Source: UBA7985 sp038141425 (lineage in GTDB: Bacteria > Pseudomonadota > Alphaproteobacteria > UBA7985). From it: a stretch of 64,000 bases of DNA. The notes under the pieces are model-generated. The model worked only from the letters and a program-made list of their open reading frames with translations, ran no database searches and was not told where the DNA came from. Position 1 is the stretch's first letter; the number at the start of each line of letters is the position of its first letter. Where the stretch lies: assembly GCA_038141425.1 (NCBI GenBank), contig JAYQIC010000010.1, forward strand, positions 248,001 to 312,000, read 5' to 3'. Position numbers and translations under genes: made by a program. Shown piece by piece: positions 38,785 through 47,973 of this stretch.

Positions 38785-38836
38785 ATGGCGCGCTCGGGCC
38801 TTGGCCGCTTCGCGGCCTGCGGCCCTCCCACGCGCA
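38785..38836. repeat. 52-bp palindromic repeat, copy 1
   Basis: Begins ATGGCGCGCTC and ends TCCCACGCGCA, the same 11 bases as copy 2 at each end, around a 30-base core. The core is GGGCC ... GGCCC with an inner GGCCGC-TTC-GCGGCC, so it folds into one long hairpin. It stands in the gene-free stretch 38739-39134, in which I see no coding gene. Confidence 0.75.
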
Positions 38837-38888
38837 ATTCAACGGTCGCACCACGCTCAAAGCGAAGCGTGTTGAGCGTAAAGAGAAA

Positions 38889-38940
38889 ATGCGCGACGCC
38901 CTGGCGAAGACCGCGAAGCGGTCGAGACAAGGGCGGCGCA
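38889..38940. repeat. 52-bp palindromic repeat, diverged copy
   Basis: Also 52 bases, starting ATGCGCGACGC and ending AGGGCGGCGCA. The core contains GACCGC-GAA-GCGGTC, whose CCGCGAAGCGG is the reverse complement of CCGCTTCGCGG in copy 1, and the ends pair as CGCCCT with AGGGCG. It is separated from copy 1 by exactly 52 bases that themselves contain the inverted repeat ACGCTCAA ... TTGAGCGT. Confidence 0.6.
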
Positions 38941-39040
38941 ACTTCTTCCGATGACACTTAACACGCTGCACTATGAGTGTGGTTCATGCGCAGAACTTCT
39001 AAACACTCAACAACAAAGCCGTGTTGAGCGTACAACAAAT

Positions 39041-39092
39041 ATGGCGCGCTCGATTTGACGCCGCGTCGCGGCTTTCAAATCTCCCACGCGCA
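39041..39092. repeat. 52-bp palindromic repeat, copy 2
   Basis: Same 11-base ends as copy 1, but the core is GATTTGA ... TCAAATC around GCCGC-GTC-GCGGC. The stem therefore differs in sequence from copy 1 on both sides while pairing is kept. It is preceded by a small hairpin, CTCAACA ... TGTTGAG (39006-39028). Confidence 0.75.
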
Positions 39093-39134
39093 GCCCCAAT
39101 CTGCAATCACGCGACAAGGCTCCTCGAAGAGGGT

Positions 39135-39596
39135 CTATACCCGCCGCGCCATCTGCACCTCACCCTCGATGATCCGTCCGGTCCGGGTAAGGCCATGCCG
39201 CTCATAGAAGGGAATGGGCGTTCCCGGTCCATCCACGGCCGTCAGCGTGACCCGCGCGATGCCTTTCTCCCGTGCTCGATCGAAAAAGAATCCCAGCGCC
39301 TGGCTACCGTAGCCTCGGCGCTGGTGACCCTGGTCGATCAGCAGCCGCCACAAGTAGAAGTTATCGCGCTCCTCTCCCTCGACCAGATCGGCATCCAGCC
39401 GGGTAAAATCGATCATGCCGATCAGGCCGACGGCCGTCTCCCCATCCCAGAGCCCAAAGACCTCCGAGGCCGGTTCAAACATCGACTGAGCCACTGTCAC
39501 CGCCGCTGTCGAAACGAACCGGGTCTGCTCCGGGGCGACAGCCAGCCGCAACACCGGGGATAGCGTGGCTTTCTCTAGGGGACGAACATTAAGCAT
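39135..39596 (-). CDS. GNAT-family N-acetyltransferase
   Basis: A 153-residue GNAT protein: LRLAVAPEQTRFVSTAA at the start, GLIGMIDF strand, LWRLLIDQGHQRRGYGSQAL (the acetyl-CoA-binding Q-x-x-G-x-G/A loop) and FYERHGLTRTGRI at the C-terminus. It resembles small polyamine or amino-acid acetyltransferases, but the substrate is not decided. The start is the internal ATG 39596 (MLNVRPLEKATL); the extension upstream is out of character. It ends 10 bases after the DUF4387 gene and may be the last gene of the transport operon. Confidence 0.75.
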   Translation of the reverse strand: MLNVRPLEKATLSPVLRLAVAPEQTRFVSTAAVTVAQSMFEPASEVFGLWDGETAVGLIGMIDFTRLDADLVEGEERDNFYLWRLLIDQGHQRRGYGSQALGFFFDRAREKGIARVTLTAVDGPGTPIPFYERHGLTRTGRIIEGEVQMARRV

Positions 39597-39606
39597 GGCG
39601 CCAAAA

Positions 39607-39924
39607 CTAGCCGGTTTCCCACGCCGCCTCCAGCACCTCCCGCACCAGCACGGCAAACGACGCCCCGTGCATGTCGCGGTCGAGCCGCGCGCCCTGCACC
39701 TGCGGTCGTGGCAGGCTGAACTTGATCACGTGTAGGTCGGCGATGTCGAAGCGCTTCAGCCGCTGCGGGTCAGCCTGCAGCGTCCGGGCAACCTCGGCTG
39801 TCTCCAGCCGATCACGCACGATGTCGAAAGCCGTCGCATCGCGGCAGAACACGTCGATCGTGACCCAGAACGGCCCGGCGTTCTTGGAGCGGATTTCCCG
39901 GATCAAACCGAACCCGCCTCTCAC
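39607..39924 (-). CDS. DUF4387 protein, AtuA partner
   Basis: A 105-residue protein (REIRSKNAGPFWVTIDVFC, later ADLHVIKFSLPRPQVQG and DRDMHGASFAVLVREVL) of the DUF4387 family. Such proteins are encoded beside, or fused to, AtuA-type DUF1446 proteins, and here the start overlaps the stop of the AtuA-like gene by four bases. It is taken to be the small subunit of an AtuA-type enzyme; the reaction is not established for this pair. Confidence 0.8.
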   Translation of the reverse strand: MRGGFGLIREIRSKNAGPFWVTIDVFCRDATAFDIVRDRLETAEVARTLQADPQRLKRFDIADLHVIKFSLPRPQVQGARLDRDMHGASFAVLVREVLEAAWETG

Positions 39925-41318
39925 GCCGACGCTCCGACTTCGTGGGTTTCCAGCACGAATGCCGCCATTGGGTCTTCGAGACGGAGCACGTGGTTGAGCC
40001 GAAATTCATAGAGCGCGCCTCGATCCATCTCCGGTGGGGAGAAGGCGAAGGCAAAGGTCGGCATGGGTTCGTTTTCGGTCAGCGGGAAGTGCAGCAGGTA
40101 GGGGTTGAGCAAGCGCGCGATATCCCGGGCTTGCCCTTGCGTACCGGCGGTGATGATCGCCATCACACCGACTTCGTAAATACCGCCACTGCCACTGCCG
40201 CCGCCACGAAGACGGCTCATCACCTGCGTTTCCAGCGCGCCCAGCGTCGCATCCTGTCCCATCAGGCGGAACTCCAGCTCAAAGTCGGCGGCGATGTTAG
40301 GGGCCTCCCGGGCGCGAAAGGCTGCCTCAAGCGCGTCGACCCAGTCCTCGATGTGCGCGACGTAGTGCGGGTCGCGCACCATGACCAGCGACACGGTCTG
40401 AAAGCCTGCCTGCCGCGCACCCTCGAGCTTGACCGTGTAAGCGTCCGTCGGCACCCACGCCGAGCCGGCGACCCGCACCCGACGTGGTTCAAGCGCCGTG
40501 TAGCGCGCGCCGGTGACGTCGAGATAGCCGCCGGGTTCGTAAAGCACGAAAGGATCCGCGTTCTCATAGAGCATGTGGGCTGAGACCGTGTGCGGGCTTG
40601 CCTGCACGCCAGCCCCGGTGGCCTGCACGGTAAACCCGGTCGCATCGAATTCGATCAGGATTGCACCGGACCCCGGATTATCGGTGGCCAGCGCGCCGCA
40701 CTCGCCGATTTTTGCCCCGTGCCAGGCCCCGCCGGCGTGGCAACCACGGGCCAGCGGCAGCGCAGCAATCACCGCCGTGTCGGTTGCCCGGCCAGCGATG
40801 ACGATATCGGCGCCGGTCTCCAGCGCTGCCTGAATCTGCTCGGCGCCTGCCAGCGCAACCGCGTGACTGCAGCCAGCGAAATCCGCGGCTTCGATATCGG
40901 GCGCGCCTTCGAGCGCACGGATTGCCCCGTGGCTGAACTGCTCGGCAAGGGTGGCCGGAGACTGACTGCTCTTCAAGGTCGCGACCTGCAAAGAAGCGCC
41001 GACCCCCGCCGGATCCTCAGCCGCGATTTCAGCAGTGATTTCCAGCATCCAGTCGACCATGGCGTCGACCCCGCAGGTACCCGCTGTACCGATCAGCAGC
41101 GGCACACCCAGCCGCGCTCGCGCCCGCATCAGCATGGCCCACTCGCGCTTGATGGACGCGCGGGCATACTTGCACGTGCCGGTCCCCAGATAGAAAGGAC
41201 CACTGTCGGTCGACCCGCCGTCGATGGCGATGATATCCGGCGCCATGCCCAGTCCGGCTTCAAGGGCTGCAGGGTCGATGCTGATCCCGAGCGCGCCCGA
41301 GGGGATCAGCACCCGCAC
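39921..41318 (-). CDS. AtuA-family (DUF1446) protein
   Basis: A 465-residue DUF1446 protein: IAIDGGSTDSGPFYLG at the N-terminus, LLIGTAGTCGVDAMVDWM, DIVIAGRATDTAVIAALPLA and YLDVTGARYTALEPRRVRVAG. AtuA is required for acyclic terpene (citronellol) utilisation in Pseudomonas, yet most members, like this one, sit with tripartite transporters and CoA enzymes and act on unknown carboxylates. It is translationally coupled to DUF4387 and lies 94 bases after tctA in the same direction, so it probably acts on the transported acid. Confidence 0.82.
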   Translation of the reverse strand: MRVLIPSGALGISIDPAALEAGLGMAPDIIAIDGGSTDSGPFYLGTGTCKYARASIKREWAMLMRARARLGVPLLIGTAGTCGVDAMVDWMLEITAEIAAEDPAGVGASLQVATLKSSQSPATLAEQFSHGAIRALEGAPDIEAADFAGCSHAVALAGAEQIQAALETGADIVIAGRATDTAVIAALPLARGCHAGGAWHGAKIGECGALATDNPGSGAILIEFDATGFTVQATGAGVQASPHTVSAHMLYENADPFVLYEPGGYLDVTGARYTALEPRRVRVAGSAWVPTDAYTVKLEGARQAGFQTVSLVMVRDPHYVAHIEDWVDALEAAFRAREAPNIAADFELEFRLMGQDATLGALETQVMSRLRGGGSGSGGIYEVGVMAIITAGTQGQARDIARLLNPYLLHFPLTENEPMPTFAFAFSPPEMDRGALYEFRLNHVLRLEDPMAAFVLETHEVGASA

Positions 41319-41412
41319 TTCAGGGCTGGCTCCTCGTGTGAAGGGCGCCGGCGCTGTGCCCGGCTCGAGACGCCCGGTGCCGGCTCGTGTCAGCGTCCAT
41401 CGCAGCCACGGC

Positions 41413-42956
41413 TCAGTCCTTGTTCATGGTGCTGTCGGCAACGACCTTGCGCTCGCGGCGGGCCAGACGGCCTTCGATCATCGGATAGAGCAGCATGGCC
41501 ACTGCGATCAGCAGGAAGGCCAGGGTCATGGGACGCTCCCAGATGAAGCTGAAGCCGACGTAGTCCGGATCGGTCAGCGCACGGCCCAGATTGTCCTCCA
41601 TCCGGATACCGAGGATGAAGCCGATGACGATCGGCGCGATCGGGAACTTCGCCAGCCGCAGGATGGTGGTCACCACCCCGAGCACGATCATGGTGTAGAG
41701 CTCGGCGGGGTTCTGGCTGACCAGATAAGCCCCGACCATCGAGAAGAACAGCACGAACGGGATCAGGAAGGTCCGCGGTACCGCCAGCAGCTTGGCGATA
41801 TAGGGGATCAGCGGATAGTTGAGAATCAGCAGCACCACGTTGCCGAAGTACATCGAGATGATGATGCCCCAGAAGATCTCCGGGTTGTAGTTGATCAAAC
41901 CCGGGCCGGGCTGCACGCCCAGCGAAATCAGCGCCACCAGCAGGATCGCCGTGGTGCCGGAACCGGGATACCCAGCGTCAGCATCGGCACAAATGACCCG
42001 GTGGAGGCGGCGTTGTTGGCGGTCTCCGGCGCCGTCAGCCCGCGCAGCGAACCCTTGCCGAACTCCTCGCGCTTTTCCTTGGGCGCGATGTTGCGCTCCA
42101 TGGCGTAGCCCATCAGCGAGGCGATGGTCGCCCCTGCCCCTGGCATCACCCCGATCAGGAAGCCAAGGATCGACTGGCGACCGATCACCGGCGCCATCTC
42201 CCGGGCTTCCTTGGCGTTGATGCGCATGTTGGTGATTTCCTTGCTCTCCCCGTCGCCCTTGTACTGGCCCCGCTTGGGGTCGAGGATCAGGAAGAAGGCT
42301 TCTGGCACGGCGAACAGGCCCATGATCAGCGTGATCGAGGAAATCCCATCCTGCAGCGGCACGTAGCCGAAGGTAAAGCGCGGACGGTTGGCGAACTGCG
42401 AGCCTTCGCCGACCGAGGCGAGGATCATGCCGAAGATCACCATGAGCACGGCCTTGTAGGCCCGCCCACGCTCCCCGAAGGCAGCAACAGCCGTCATCCC
42501 CAGCACCATCACGGCGAGGTACTCCGGCGACTGGAACAGCAGCGCCACGTCGGCCAGCGGCTTGGCGGCGGCGGTCAGCAGCAGCGCCCCGATGGTGCCC
42601 CCGGCAAACGAGGAAATCGCAGCGATGGTCAGCGCCTTGCCCGCAAAGCCCTTGCGCGCCATGGGGTAGCCGTCGAACGAGGTCGCGACGGTGGACGCGA
42701 CCCCCGGCGCGTTGATCAGGATCGATGACGTCGAGCCGCCGAACACGGCCCCGTAGTAGACTCCGGCGAGCATGATCATGGCGATCGACGGCTCGCCGAT
42801 GCCCACGGCGACCGGGATCATGATGGCGATAACCTGCATCGGCCCCAGCCCCGGCACCATGCCGATGAACGAGCCAATGATGCAGCCCAGGACCACCAAT
42901 GCGATGGCCTGGAAGGTGAAAGCGGCGCTCAGGCCGGTGAGAATTCCCTCAAGCAT
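41413..42956 (-). CDS. tctA: Tripartite tricarboxylate transporter large permease (frameshifted)
   Basis: About 515 residues with some twelve membrane segments. Hallmarks are the first signature GMVPGLGPMQVIAIMIPVAV, SILINAPGVASTVATSFDGY, and MPGAGATIASLMGYAMERN. The second signature, LTLGIPGSGTTAILL, is interrupted at 41963-41967 by a missing G and restored by adding it. The family moves citrate, tartrate and other carboxylates together with TctB and a TctC binding protein. It follows tctB by 4 bases. Confidence 0.87.
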
Positions 42957-42960
42957 CCCC

Positions 42961-43503
42961 CTAGCCCCCGATCAGGTTCATCAGTGGTGCGGGCAACGGC
43001 ACGATGGTCCGCTGCAGCACGTAGGTGACCAGCAGCCAGATCGCCAGTGGTGCCGCCAGCGACACGATCACCATCGCGATCCAGCGGCGCTCACCCAGCA
43101 GGATTGAGCCGAACAGGAGCAAGAAGAAGGTGGTCGGGATAAAGCCGCCCATCCGAAGCACAGAGGCGTAGACGAACATCAGCGCGATCATGGCGCAGAG
43201 TTGGCCCCACTTCGCCTGGCCAAAGGTCTCGAAACTCAGGTCGGTCATCCGATCCTGACTTTCCTTCAGCTGCTTGTTTTCCGTCACGCGCTTGGCGCCG
43301 GTGGTCGGCGAAATGATGGTGATCACAGAGGCGATGATGCTGAAAATCCCGAGGATCCGCGGTAGCGTATCCAGCCGCATGGGCTGGTTGCGGAAAAACG
43401 GCGGGATCGTCTTCTCCAGGTCAAAGGCTGCCCAGGTAAACAGACAGCTGAAGATCAGCAGTATCACCCCTATGATCCGGTCTGGGGTCAGTAAGCGCGC
43501 CAT
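42961..43503 (-). CDS. tctB: Tripartite tricarboxylate transporter small membrane subunit
   Basis: A 180-residue protein with four predicted membrane helices (IIGVILLIFSCLFTWAAFDL at the start, then ILGIFSIIASVITIIS, WGQLCAMIALMFVYASVL and a long C-terminal pair). Size, helix pattern and position between tctC and tctA identify it as TctB, whose sequence is otherwise poorly conserved. Confidence 0.82.
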   Translation of the reverse strand: MARLLTPDRIIGVILLIFSCLFTWAAFDLEKTIPPFFRNQPMRLDTLPRILGIFSIIASVITIISPTTGAKRVTENKQLKESQDRMTDLSFETFGQAKWGQLCAMIALMFVYASVLRMGGFIPTTFFLLLFGSILLGERRWIAMVIVSLAAPLAIWLLVTYVLQRTIVPLPAPLMNLIGG

Positions 43504-43667
43504 CGAAACGGCTCCTTGGTCTAAGCGGTCGCACCGGCGGGCGGGCCCACAGCAGTGCGCGCGGACTGGCCCTCAGCTCGACGATGCGACGAGGCTACAC
43601 CAGCGGCGGGATAAACGAAAACAGACGAGAGAAAGACAGAGAAAGAGTCAGAGAGAGGGAGCAGAGA

Positions 43668-43692
43668 GAGGGAGCCGCAGGGCGGCCCCCTC
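43668..43692 (-). terminator. Strong hairpin between tctC and tctB
   Basis: On the coding (minus) strand GAGGGGGCCGC and GCGGCTCCCTC form an 11-bp stem with one G-T pair and a 3-base loop, followed by about 60 bases made almost only of C and T. The stem plus pyrimidine tract probably ends many transcripts after tctC, giving more binding protein than permease. The region is otherwise gene-free. Confidence 0.6.
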
Positions 43693-43715
43693 CTTAGTCG
43701 CAAAGACCTCAGGGC

Positions 43716-44678
43716 TTAGGAGGAAGCCCAGCGAGTCATCAGATCGCCGATGACCTGCTCCTGGTTTTCCAGGAACGCCACGAAATCATCGCCCGGGTTG
43801 AAGATTTCAACCCAACCGTTGCGCGCACGAACAGCTTCCCACTCAGGGGTTTCGTACATGGCGCCAAGCATCGCGCGGTAAGCCTCAGCCTTCTCGTCTG
43901 GCAGGCTCGGGGACGCGAAGAAGCCACGCCAGTTCACGAAGTAAACGCCGTCAGCGCCGGCCTCGGAACAGGACGCGACGTCAGGGGCGTCTGCGATCCG
44001 GGCATCGGAGGTGATGCACAGAATGTCGACTTCACCAGCCTTCTGCTGAGCCAGAGCCTCACCCAGACCGGTGGAGAGCACTTCGATCTCACCGGAGAGC
44101 AGAGCCGCCAGTGCAACACCACCAGCATCGAACGGCAGGTAAGCAATCTGGGTTGCATCAGCACCCGCAGCGTTCATGACCATGGCACCGATCAGGTGGT
44201 CCATACCACCCGGCACCGAGCCGCCACCCATGGCGATCGAAGACGGGTCAGCCGAGTAAGCTGCAACCAGGTCGGACAGCGAGGTCGAAGAACCCGGGGT
44301 CACAACCAGCGCACCATAGTCACCGATGGTACCGGCGATCATGGTCAGGTCGGAGAAGTTGTAGGGGAACACACCCTGCAGCGAGCGGATCACGATTGGC
44401 GTGGAGTTCACCATCATGGTGTCGTGCATGGAGTCAGCGTTCTCGATCAGGTGACCGATGGCAACACCGCCACCGCCGCCGGACATGTTCTCGAACGACG
44501 CAGAGCCCAGCAGGCCTGCACCGGTCAGGGCTTCACCCGTACCGCGAGCGGTACCGTCCCAGCCACCACCGGCACCACCTGGGATCAGGAAGTGTACGGA
44601 ATCGACCATCTGGTCCGCGGAAGCCACGGAGGCAGCGGTCATGAGCGCCGCAGCGCCCAAGGTCAGTTTCTTCAGCAT
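43716..44678 (-). CDS. tctC: Tripartite transporter binding protein (Bug/TctC family)
   Basis: A 320-residue periplasmic binding protein with signal peptide MLKKLTLGAAALMTAASVAS (then ADQ). The mature part has HFLIPGGAGGGWDGTARGTG, the typical Bug-family ligand loop, and GGGSVPGGMDHLIGAM. ATG 44678 has GGGAGGATTATCC upstream and is preferred to a start 15 bases earlier. Its codon use is that of a highly expressed gene. It captures the carboxylate for TctAB and, as in other Tct systems, may report it to TctE. Confidence 0.87.
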   Translation of the reverse strand: MLKKLTLGAAALMTAASVASADQMVDSVHFLIPGGAGGGWDGTARGTGEALTGAGLLGSASFENMSGGGGGVAIGHLIENADSMHDTMMVNSTPIVIRSLQGVFPYNFSDLTMIAGTIGDYGALVVTPGSSTSLSDLVAAYSADPSSIAMGGGSVPGGMDHLIGAMVMNAAGADATQIAYLPFDAGGVALAALLSGEIEVLSTGLGEALAQQKAGEVDILCITSDARIADAPDVASCSEAGADGVYFVNWRGFFASPSLPDEKAEAYRAMLGAMYETPEWEAVRARNGWVEIFNPGDDFVAFLENQEQVIGDLMTRWASS

Positions 44679-44724
44679 GGATAATCCTCCCATTTATGCT
44701 GATTTCGGATTCTGGAGGCGCACG

Positions 44725-45795
44725 TTACAGCGGCCCCCCCAGGGCTTGCCGCCAAAGGCGGATCACGTTCTCCCGCCGCGCCTGATCGAGGTAGATCAGC
44801 AGGCGCGTGTCCACACCCATGGGCTCGAGATAACCCCGGGTCAGACCGTTTTCGGGAAAGAGGGTTGAGTTCCAGTCCACGTCTTCGTGGACGGCTGGAA
44901 AGCCGACATCATCGTTCAGGATGGTCTGGCCTTCGAGACTGAGCAGGAAATTCAGGAAGTCCTCGCCCTGCTCGGGATGGGCAGCGGCAGCGGGGATGAA
45001 GGCGACCCGGCTGACCACCAGCGTGTAGTCCTGCGGCAGCACCACGCCGAGGGCTTCTGCGGTCTGCGCGCGCTGGGCGGCGTAGGACCCGATGACGTTG
45101 TAGGCCAGCGCCAGCTCGCCCTTGGCCACACGCTCGATCATGCCGCTGGACGAGGAATAAAGCTCTACCTGATTGGCGCCAAAGGCCTGCACCAGCGTCC
45201 AGAAATCCCGGCTCTGGTCGGCGTCGCGGGCGGCGAGCAACAGCCCGAAGCCAGAACGCTCGATATCGTAGGTGCCGATCCGCTGGAAGGCGACATCGCC
45301 CTCGGACTGCAGCCACGCGAGCAGCGCTTCGCGGGTGCTGGGGACCGCAGCGCCATCAAACAGGCTGCGGTTATAGACGATCACGGCCGGTTCGACCGAC
45401 ACGGCGTAGGCCTCATCGCGCCAGTGCGACCAATCGGGCAACTGCGCGTGTGCAGTTGGCATGAACCGGCGCGCGTAGCCGTCGTGAACCAGTTTCATCT
45501 GCAGGTCCATGGCCGAAGACCAGACCACATCCGCCGTCAGGCCGGTCTCATTGAGAACGCGGGCGTGCAGTTCCTGGGTCAGCAGCTCGTGATAAATCAG
45601 GGTCAGTTCGGGCCGCCGGGCCTTGTACGCGCGCAGCACCGGCTCGACCGCGATGTAGTCTGCGGTGGAGTAGACCACCAGCTCCTCATCACCCGATCCA
45701 GCCAGCACGAAGGGTTCGGCAGCGGTCAACCGCGCACAGAACAGGCAAGCCAGTGCTGACAGGACAGTGCCGAGGCACCGCAGGTATCCGACCAC
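44725..45795 (-). CDS. Extracytoplasmic solute-binding protein next to tctDE
   Basis: A 357-residue binding protein of the ferric-iron/spermidine (family 1-like) type. Start GTG 45795, with GGGAGG just before it, gives a signal peptide (MVGYLRCLGTVLSALACLFC ... LTAAEP) and the mature ELVVYSTADYIAVEPVLRAY. Further features are LTADVVWSSAMDLQMKLVHD and ELALAYNVIGSYAAQRAQ. No ABC permease or ATPase genes accompany it. It is divergent from tctD (111 bases between starts) and precedes tctC by 46 bases, so it is likely a signal-input protein for the TctDE sensor, or a spare binding protein for the tct system. Confidence 0.72.
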   Translation of the reverse strand: MVGYLRCLGTVLSALACLFCARLTAAEPFVLAGSGDEELVVYSTADYIAVEPVLRAYKARRPELTLIYHELLTQELHARVLNETGLTADVVWSSAMDLQMKLVHDGYARRFMPTAHAQLPDWSHWRDEAYAVSVEPAVIVYNRSLFDGAAVPSTREALLAWLQSEGDVAFQRIGTYDIERSGFGLLLAARDADQSRDFWTLVQAFGANQVELYSSSSGMIERVAKGELALAYNVIGSYAAQRAQTAEALGVVLPQDYTLVVSRVAFIPAAAAHPEQGEDFLNFLLSLEGQTILNDDVGFPAVHEDVDWNSTLFPENGLTRGYLEPMGVDTRLLIYLDQARRENVIRLWRQALGGPL

Positions 45796-45906
45796 GCTTT
45801 CCTCCCAGAAGCGTCCCCCTGCTGGCAGACGCACTGCCGGGGATAGGCGAAATCCTAGGGGAAGTAAGCTGTCGAAAACCTGACAAAATCGTGCCAACCT
45901 GAGGCA

Positions 45907-46579
45907 ATGAGAGCTTTGCTTGTCGAGGATAACCCGGTCCTTGCGGATGGGGTCGCGCTGGCCTTTTCCAAGGCCGGGCTGAACCTGGAACACGCCGAGG
46001 ACACTCGAGGGCGCCCGCGCCTTCCTCAGCGCCTTCAGCGTCGACATCGTGCTGCTTGACCTGACCTTGCCCGACGGCGATGGCCTGACCCTGCTCGGTG
46101 AAATGCGCGCGCGGCAGGACAGCACGCCCGTGCTGATCCTCACCGCCCGGGACGCGGTCCGCGACCGGGTAACGGGGCTGGACCGGGGCGCAGACGACTA
46201 CCTGACCAAGCCCTTCGCCCTCGATGAACTGATGGCGCGGGCCCGTGCGCTGGCCCGTCGGCAGGCCGGGGCAACGGATGCACGGCTGACCGTTGGCCCG
46301 CTGATGCTCGATACAGCCGGGTTTCAGGCTTGGCTCGATCAGATTGCCCTCAACCTGCCCCGGCGGGAGTTTGCCTGCCTGGCTATCCTTGCCACCAATG
46401 CCAACGCCGTCGTCTCCAAGGACAGCCTGATCAGCGCGCTCTACGACAACGCCGATCCGCCCATGCCCAACGCGGTTGAAGTGATCATCAGCCGCCTGCG
46501 CAAGCGCCTGACTCACCCTGCGATTGCGCTGAAAACCGTGCGCGGCGTCGGCTATATGCTGCTGGAGCACGAGCGATGA
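45907..46579 (+). CDS. tctD: Response regulator of the Tct system (frameshifted)
   Basis: An OmpR-type regulator of about 224 residues. It starts MRALLVEDNPVLADGVALAF with the acidic pocket, loses frame near 46003, then continues SVDIVLLDLTLPDGDGLTLL, where the Asp near residue 51 is the phosphorylation site. KPFALDELMARARALARR links to a winged-helix domain ending PNAVEVIISRLRKRL and VRGVGYMLLEHE. It overlaps the kinase gene by four bases. The pair most probably controls the divergent tct operon. Confidence 0.85.
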
Positions 46580-47973
46580 CGGCTGGAACCCCGCAGGGTA
46601 ACCTTGCTTCACCAAGCAACACACGCACGGAAATGAGCCTGCGGCGGCGGTTGCTGATGTTCCTGCTGCTCCCGCTGATCCCACTGTCCGCCGTGCTGAT
46701 CATGCTGATCTACTGGGCGATCCGCTCGGCCACGACCGAGAGCTACGACCGCGTGCTCGAGGGCTCCGCGCTGGCCATCGCCGACCGTGTGGTGCTGGAA
46801 AGCAGCACGCTGGTGGTCGACCTGCCCTACGCGGCGCTGCAGATGCTGACCAACTCCGCCGAAGACCGGGTGTTCTACTCGGTCCAGAAATACCCCTCGG
46901 GCGAGGTGATCACCGGGTACCGTGACTTGCCCGCGCCGGACTTCGGCGAGGGCAATGGCGGCGAGGACCGCCTGGTGCAGAACATCGATTTCCGTGGTGA
47001 GCGAATGCGCATGGTCGCCATCCGTGATGAAGCGCTGAGCTATGCCGCCAAGCAGACCTTTGTCGTGCTGGTCGCCGAAACCCTCGGTCAGCGACAAGTG
47101 GTGTTGCAGCGCTACCTGCGGCGCGCCGTGCTGGCCTTCGTCATTGGCGTGGTGCTGGTCTCCGCGCTGACCCTCTATGCCGTCAATCTCGGTCTGCGGC
47201 CGCTGCGCAATCTGGCACAGGCCGTGCGCCTGCGGGGTGAGCGGGACCTGCGTGCGATCCGGCGACCTGTGCCGCCTGAGGGCCAGCCGCTGGTCGACGA
47301 GATCAACGCCCTGTTCGCCCGACTGGAAAAGGCGCTCAATTCCCACCGCCGGTTCGTCAGCAATACGGCGCACCAACTGCGCACGCCGCTGGCCGAGCTA
47401 AAGACGCAGCTGGAGGTCGCGCGGCTGGAGGGGACACCGCCCGATTTGAGCGGCCTCAGCAGCCGGGTCGACGGTCTGGCACACCTCGTCGAGCAGATGG
47501 TCCTGCTCAGCCGTATCGGCGAGCAGCCCTCGGGCGTCGATACCTTCGGCGACGTCGACTTGCGGGCGCTGGCCGAACAGGCGGTCGCAGACTGGTCGCT
47601 GCGGGCGATCGAAGCGGGGATCGATCTGGGTCTGCAGGTCGAAACCAAGGCACCGGCGCGCGTCCACGGCCACCAATCGCTGCTGCTCGAAGCGCTGGGT
47701 AACCTGATCGACAACGTCATCAAACACGCTACTGGCGCCACCACCGCCACAATCCAGGTCCACAAAGACCGCCTGATCGTCACTGATGACGGGCCGGGGT
47801 TCCGGCCCAAGGGCTCGAACGAGTCCAGCCTGCAGCGCTTCGGCCTCAGCATCGTCCATGAGATCCTCGACCTGCATAAGGGCCGCGTGACCCAGAACCT
47901 CGGTCATGGCGCCGAGGTCGCGCTGATTTTCGACGGCGCGGACGGCATCGACAACCAAGGCGAGGCGCTATGA
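46576..47973 (+). CDS. tctE: Sensor histidine kinase of the Tct system
   Basis: A 465-residue membrane kinase: helix one near residues 28-50 (LLMFLLLPLIPLSAVLIMLI), a periplasmic sensing region with the 2CSK_N pattern (ESYDRVLEGSALAIADRVVL), helix two near 178-200, a HAMP linker, the phospho-accepting His266 in NTAHQLRTPLAELK, then NLIDNVIKH (N box) and TDDGPGF (G1). Domain order and wording match TctE-type kinases of carboxylate systems. It is followed, with a 4-base overlap, by the CoA-transferase gene. Confidence 0.87.
   Translation: MTAGTPQGNLASPSNTRTEMSLRRRLLMFLLLPLIPLSAVLIMLIYWAIRSATTESYDRVLEGSALAIADRVVLESSTLVVDLPYAALQMLTNSAEDRVFYSVQKYPSGEVITGYRDLPAPDFGEGNGGEDRLVQNIDFRGERMRMVAIRDEALSYAAKQTFVVLVAETLGQRQVVLQRYLRRAVLAFVIGVVLVSALTLYAVNLGLRPLRNLAQAVRLRGERDLRAIRRPVPPEGQPLVDEINALFARLEKALNSHRRFVSNTAHQLRTPLAELKTQLEVARLEGTPPDLSGLSSRVDGLAHLVEQMVLLSRIGEQPSGVDTFGDVDLRALAEQAVADWSLRAIEAGIDLGLQVETKAPARVHGHQSLLLEALGNLIDNVIKHATGATTATIQVHKDRLIVTDDGPGFRPKGSNESSLQRFGLSIVHEILDLHKGRVTQNLGHGAEVALIFDGADGIDNQGEAL

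Noticed and set aside
38785..39092. CRISPR array or tandem coding repeats
   Set aside because: Units are 52 bases with 52- and 100-base spacing, but the cores differ and form hairpins by compensatory change; there are no cas genes.
38739..39134. Small coding genes in the repeat region
   Set aside because: The short frames here overlap the hairpins, have no ribosome-binding sites and no recognisable products.
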